Assembly (NCBI RefSeq): GCF_021991875.1
Contig: NZ_JAHLKR010000018.1
Location: 62,001 to 126,000, forward strand
Origin: Mycetohabitans sp. B8
Lineage (GTDB): Bacteria > Pseudomonadota > Gammaproteobacteria > Burkholderiales > Burkholderiaceae
DNA: 64,000 nucleotides
Direction: 5' to 3'
Shown piece after piece: positions 63,543 to 64,000 of the stretch (its first letter is position 1; each line of letters opens with the position of its first letter). The notes under the pieces are model-generated. The model saw only the letters and a program-made list of their open reading frames with translations. It did no database searches and had not been told where the DNA came from. A program made the position numbers and the translations under genes.

Positions 63543-63796
63543 CAGGATTGCCTCGTATTTGTTATTCGCAGACCACCCGATGCGGCCCATTCCGCCCCGG
63601 ACCCCGCGCTGCGGCCTGCGGCCGTAGTCCTCGGCCGATTGCACACTATGAACCGCGACAAGATTGTTGCCATGCGGCTGGCTCTTGTCAATTGGCCAAC
63701 CCATACTGCACCTACCCATGGACGACACCCATCAGCGCATCCGAACAATCGGTTCGGCTTCGCGCCGATGCTGCAAAGCTAACCACGGTGAGCGAA

Positions 63797-64000
63797 ATGG
63801 ACCGCCTACAAGCCATGCAAGTGTTTACCAGGGTCGTCGAAAGCAACAGCTTTTCGCGCCGCCGACACGCTGAACATGCCCCGTGCGTCGGTTACGACGA
63901 TCATTCAGAATCTCGAAGCGTTTCTTGGCATGCGGCTGCTACAACATACGACGCGGCGATTGAATCTGACACCGGACGGCGCCGCGTATTACGAAAGATG
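63797..64000 (+). pseudogene. LysR-family regulator, frameshifted, 3' end outside window
   Basis: Starts MDRLQAMQVFTRVVESNSFS at 63797, the standard LysR N-terminus, but then continues in a wrong frame. The next frame restores TLNMPRASVTTIIQNLEAFL and GMRLLQHTTRRLNLTPDGAA to the window edge. A deletion of two bases near 63862 (CGCC where CGCGCC is expected) explains it. If real, the gene is dead; a sequencing error cannot be excluded. Confidence 0.75.

Noticed and set aside
1-64000. tRNA and rRNA genes
   Set aside because: No cloverleaf-like segment with a GGTTCGA-type T-arm and no rRNA-like sequence was noticed; a covariance-model scan would be needed to be certain.

Overview
The window looks like chromosomal DNA of a high-GC betaproteobacterium of the Burkholderiaceae. 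Gene content and protein style (beta-ketothiolase, AhpC/AhpF, acetoin operon, MprF-AcvB pair, gram-negative porin) fit Burkholderia sensu lato. The very high density of broken genes, a secreted chitin-type LPMO and a candidate HrpB-type (type III secretion regulon) promoter in front of proline-rich orphan proteins suggest a host-associated, genome-reducing lineage such as the endofungal genus Mycetohabitans. The genus is an inference.

Layout. 1-5.5 kb: fatty-acid type enzymes (partial bktB thiolase, a ~600-residue acyl-CoA dehydrogenase), an AraC-type regulator and a divergent 3-hydroxyisobutyrate-dehydrogenase-like enzyme. 5.5-16.6 kb: housekeeping genes (thioredoxin-like, acylphosphatase, YedA-like exporter, CoA-transferase, DAHP synthase, LysE-type exporter, Lrp/AsnC regulator) mixed with remnants of an aminotransferase, an aldo/keto reductase, a GGDEF protein, a DUF748 protein and an ammonium transporter. 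16.8-25.9 kb: strongly decayed and repeat-rich. It holds the end of a yfhM-pbpC pair, an autotransporter with about 22 nine-residue repeats, a frameshifted BamE-like lipoprotein, three 35-bp dyads made of DnaA-box-like halves, a divergent gene pair around a perfect LexA half-site spacing, a hexanucleotide tract, a small ATPase with a 16-bp tandem repeat upstream, and a decayed EamA exporter. 26-31.2 kb: an AGCS sodium symporter, then a tandemly duplicated proline-rich orphan gene (the first copy has TTCG-N16-TTCG upstream) and a third small AT-rich orphan. 31.5-37.4 kb: mprF-acvB, an MFS remnant and a porin. 37.9-40.2 kb: ahpC-ahpF. 40.6-47.6 kb: a visibly AT-richer island with a complete ABC importer (permease, ATPase, binding protein, permease), a LOG-like nucleotide-binding protein, a LysR regulator, a second LysR gene broken by an IS3-type remnant, and a secreted orphan. 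47.6-52.7 kb: fragments, a YbdD/YjiX protein, an NAD-binding SDR and the LPMO. 52.8-60.6 kb: an acetoin dehydrogenase operon (acoX-acoA-acoB-acoC plus a lipoyl synthase) under a well-formed sigma-54 promoter, with divergent acoR. 60.7-64 kb: transporter and glycosyltransferase remnants, a small conserved protein, a DUF1254-type lipoprotein and a frameshifted LysR gene cut by the window edge.

How the genes work together. AcoR should sense acetoin and, with sigma-54, drive acoXABC-lipA; the E1 subunits (AcoA/AcoB), the lipoylated acyltransferase AcoC and LipA together cleave acetoin to acetaldehyde and acetyl-CoA. MprF makes and flips lysyl-phosphatidylglycerol, and AcvB is its usual periplasmic partner. 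AhpC and AhpF form one peroxide-reducing system. The 28.2-31.2 kb cluster is the best candidate for something undescribed: a duplicated, host-interaction-like gene family under a possible type III regulon promoter. All positions and motifs were read by eye; no database search was possible.
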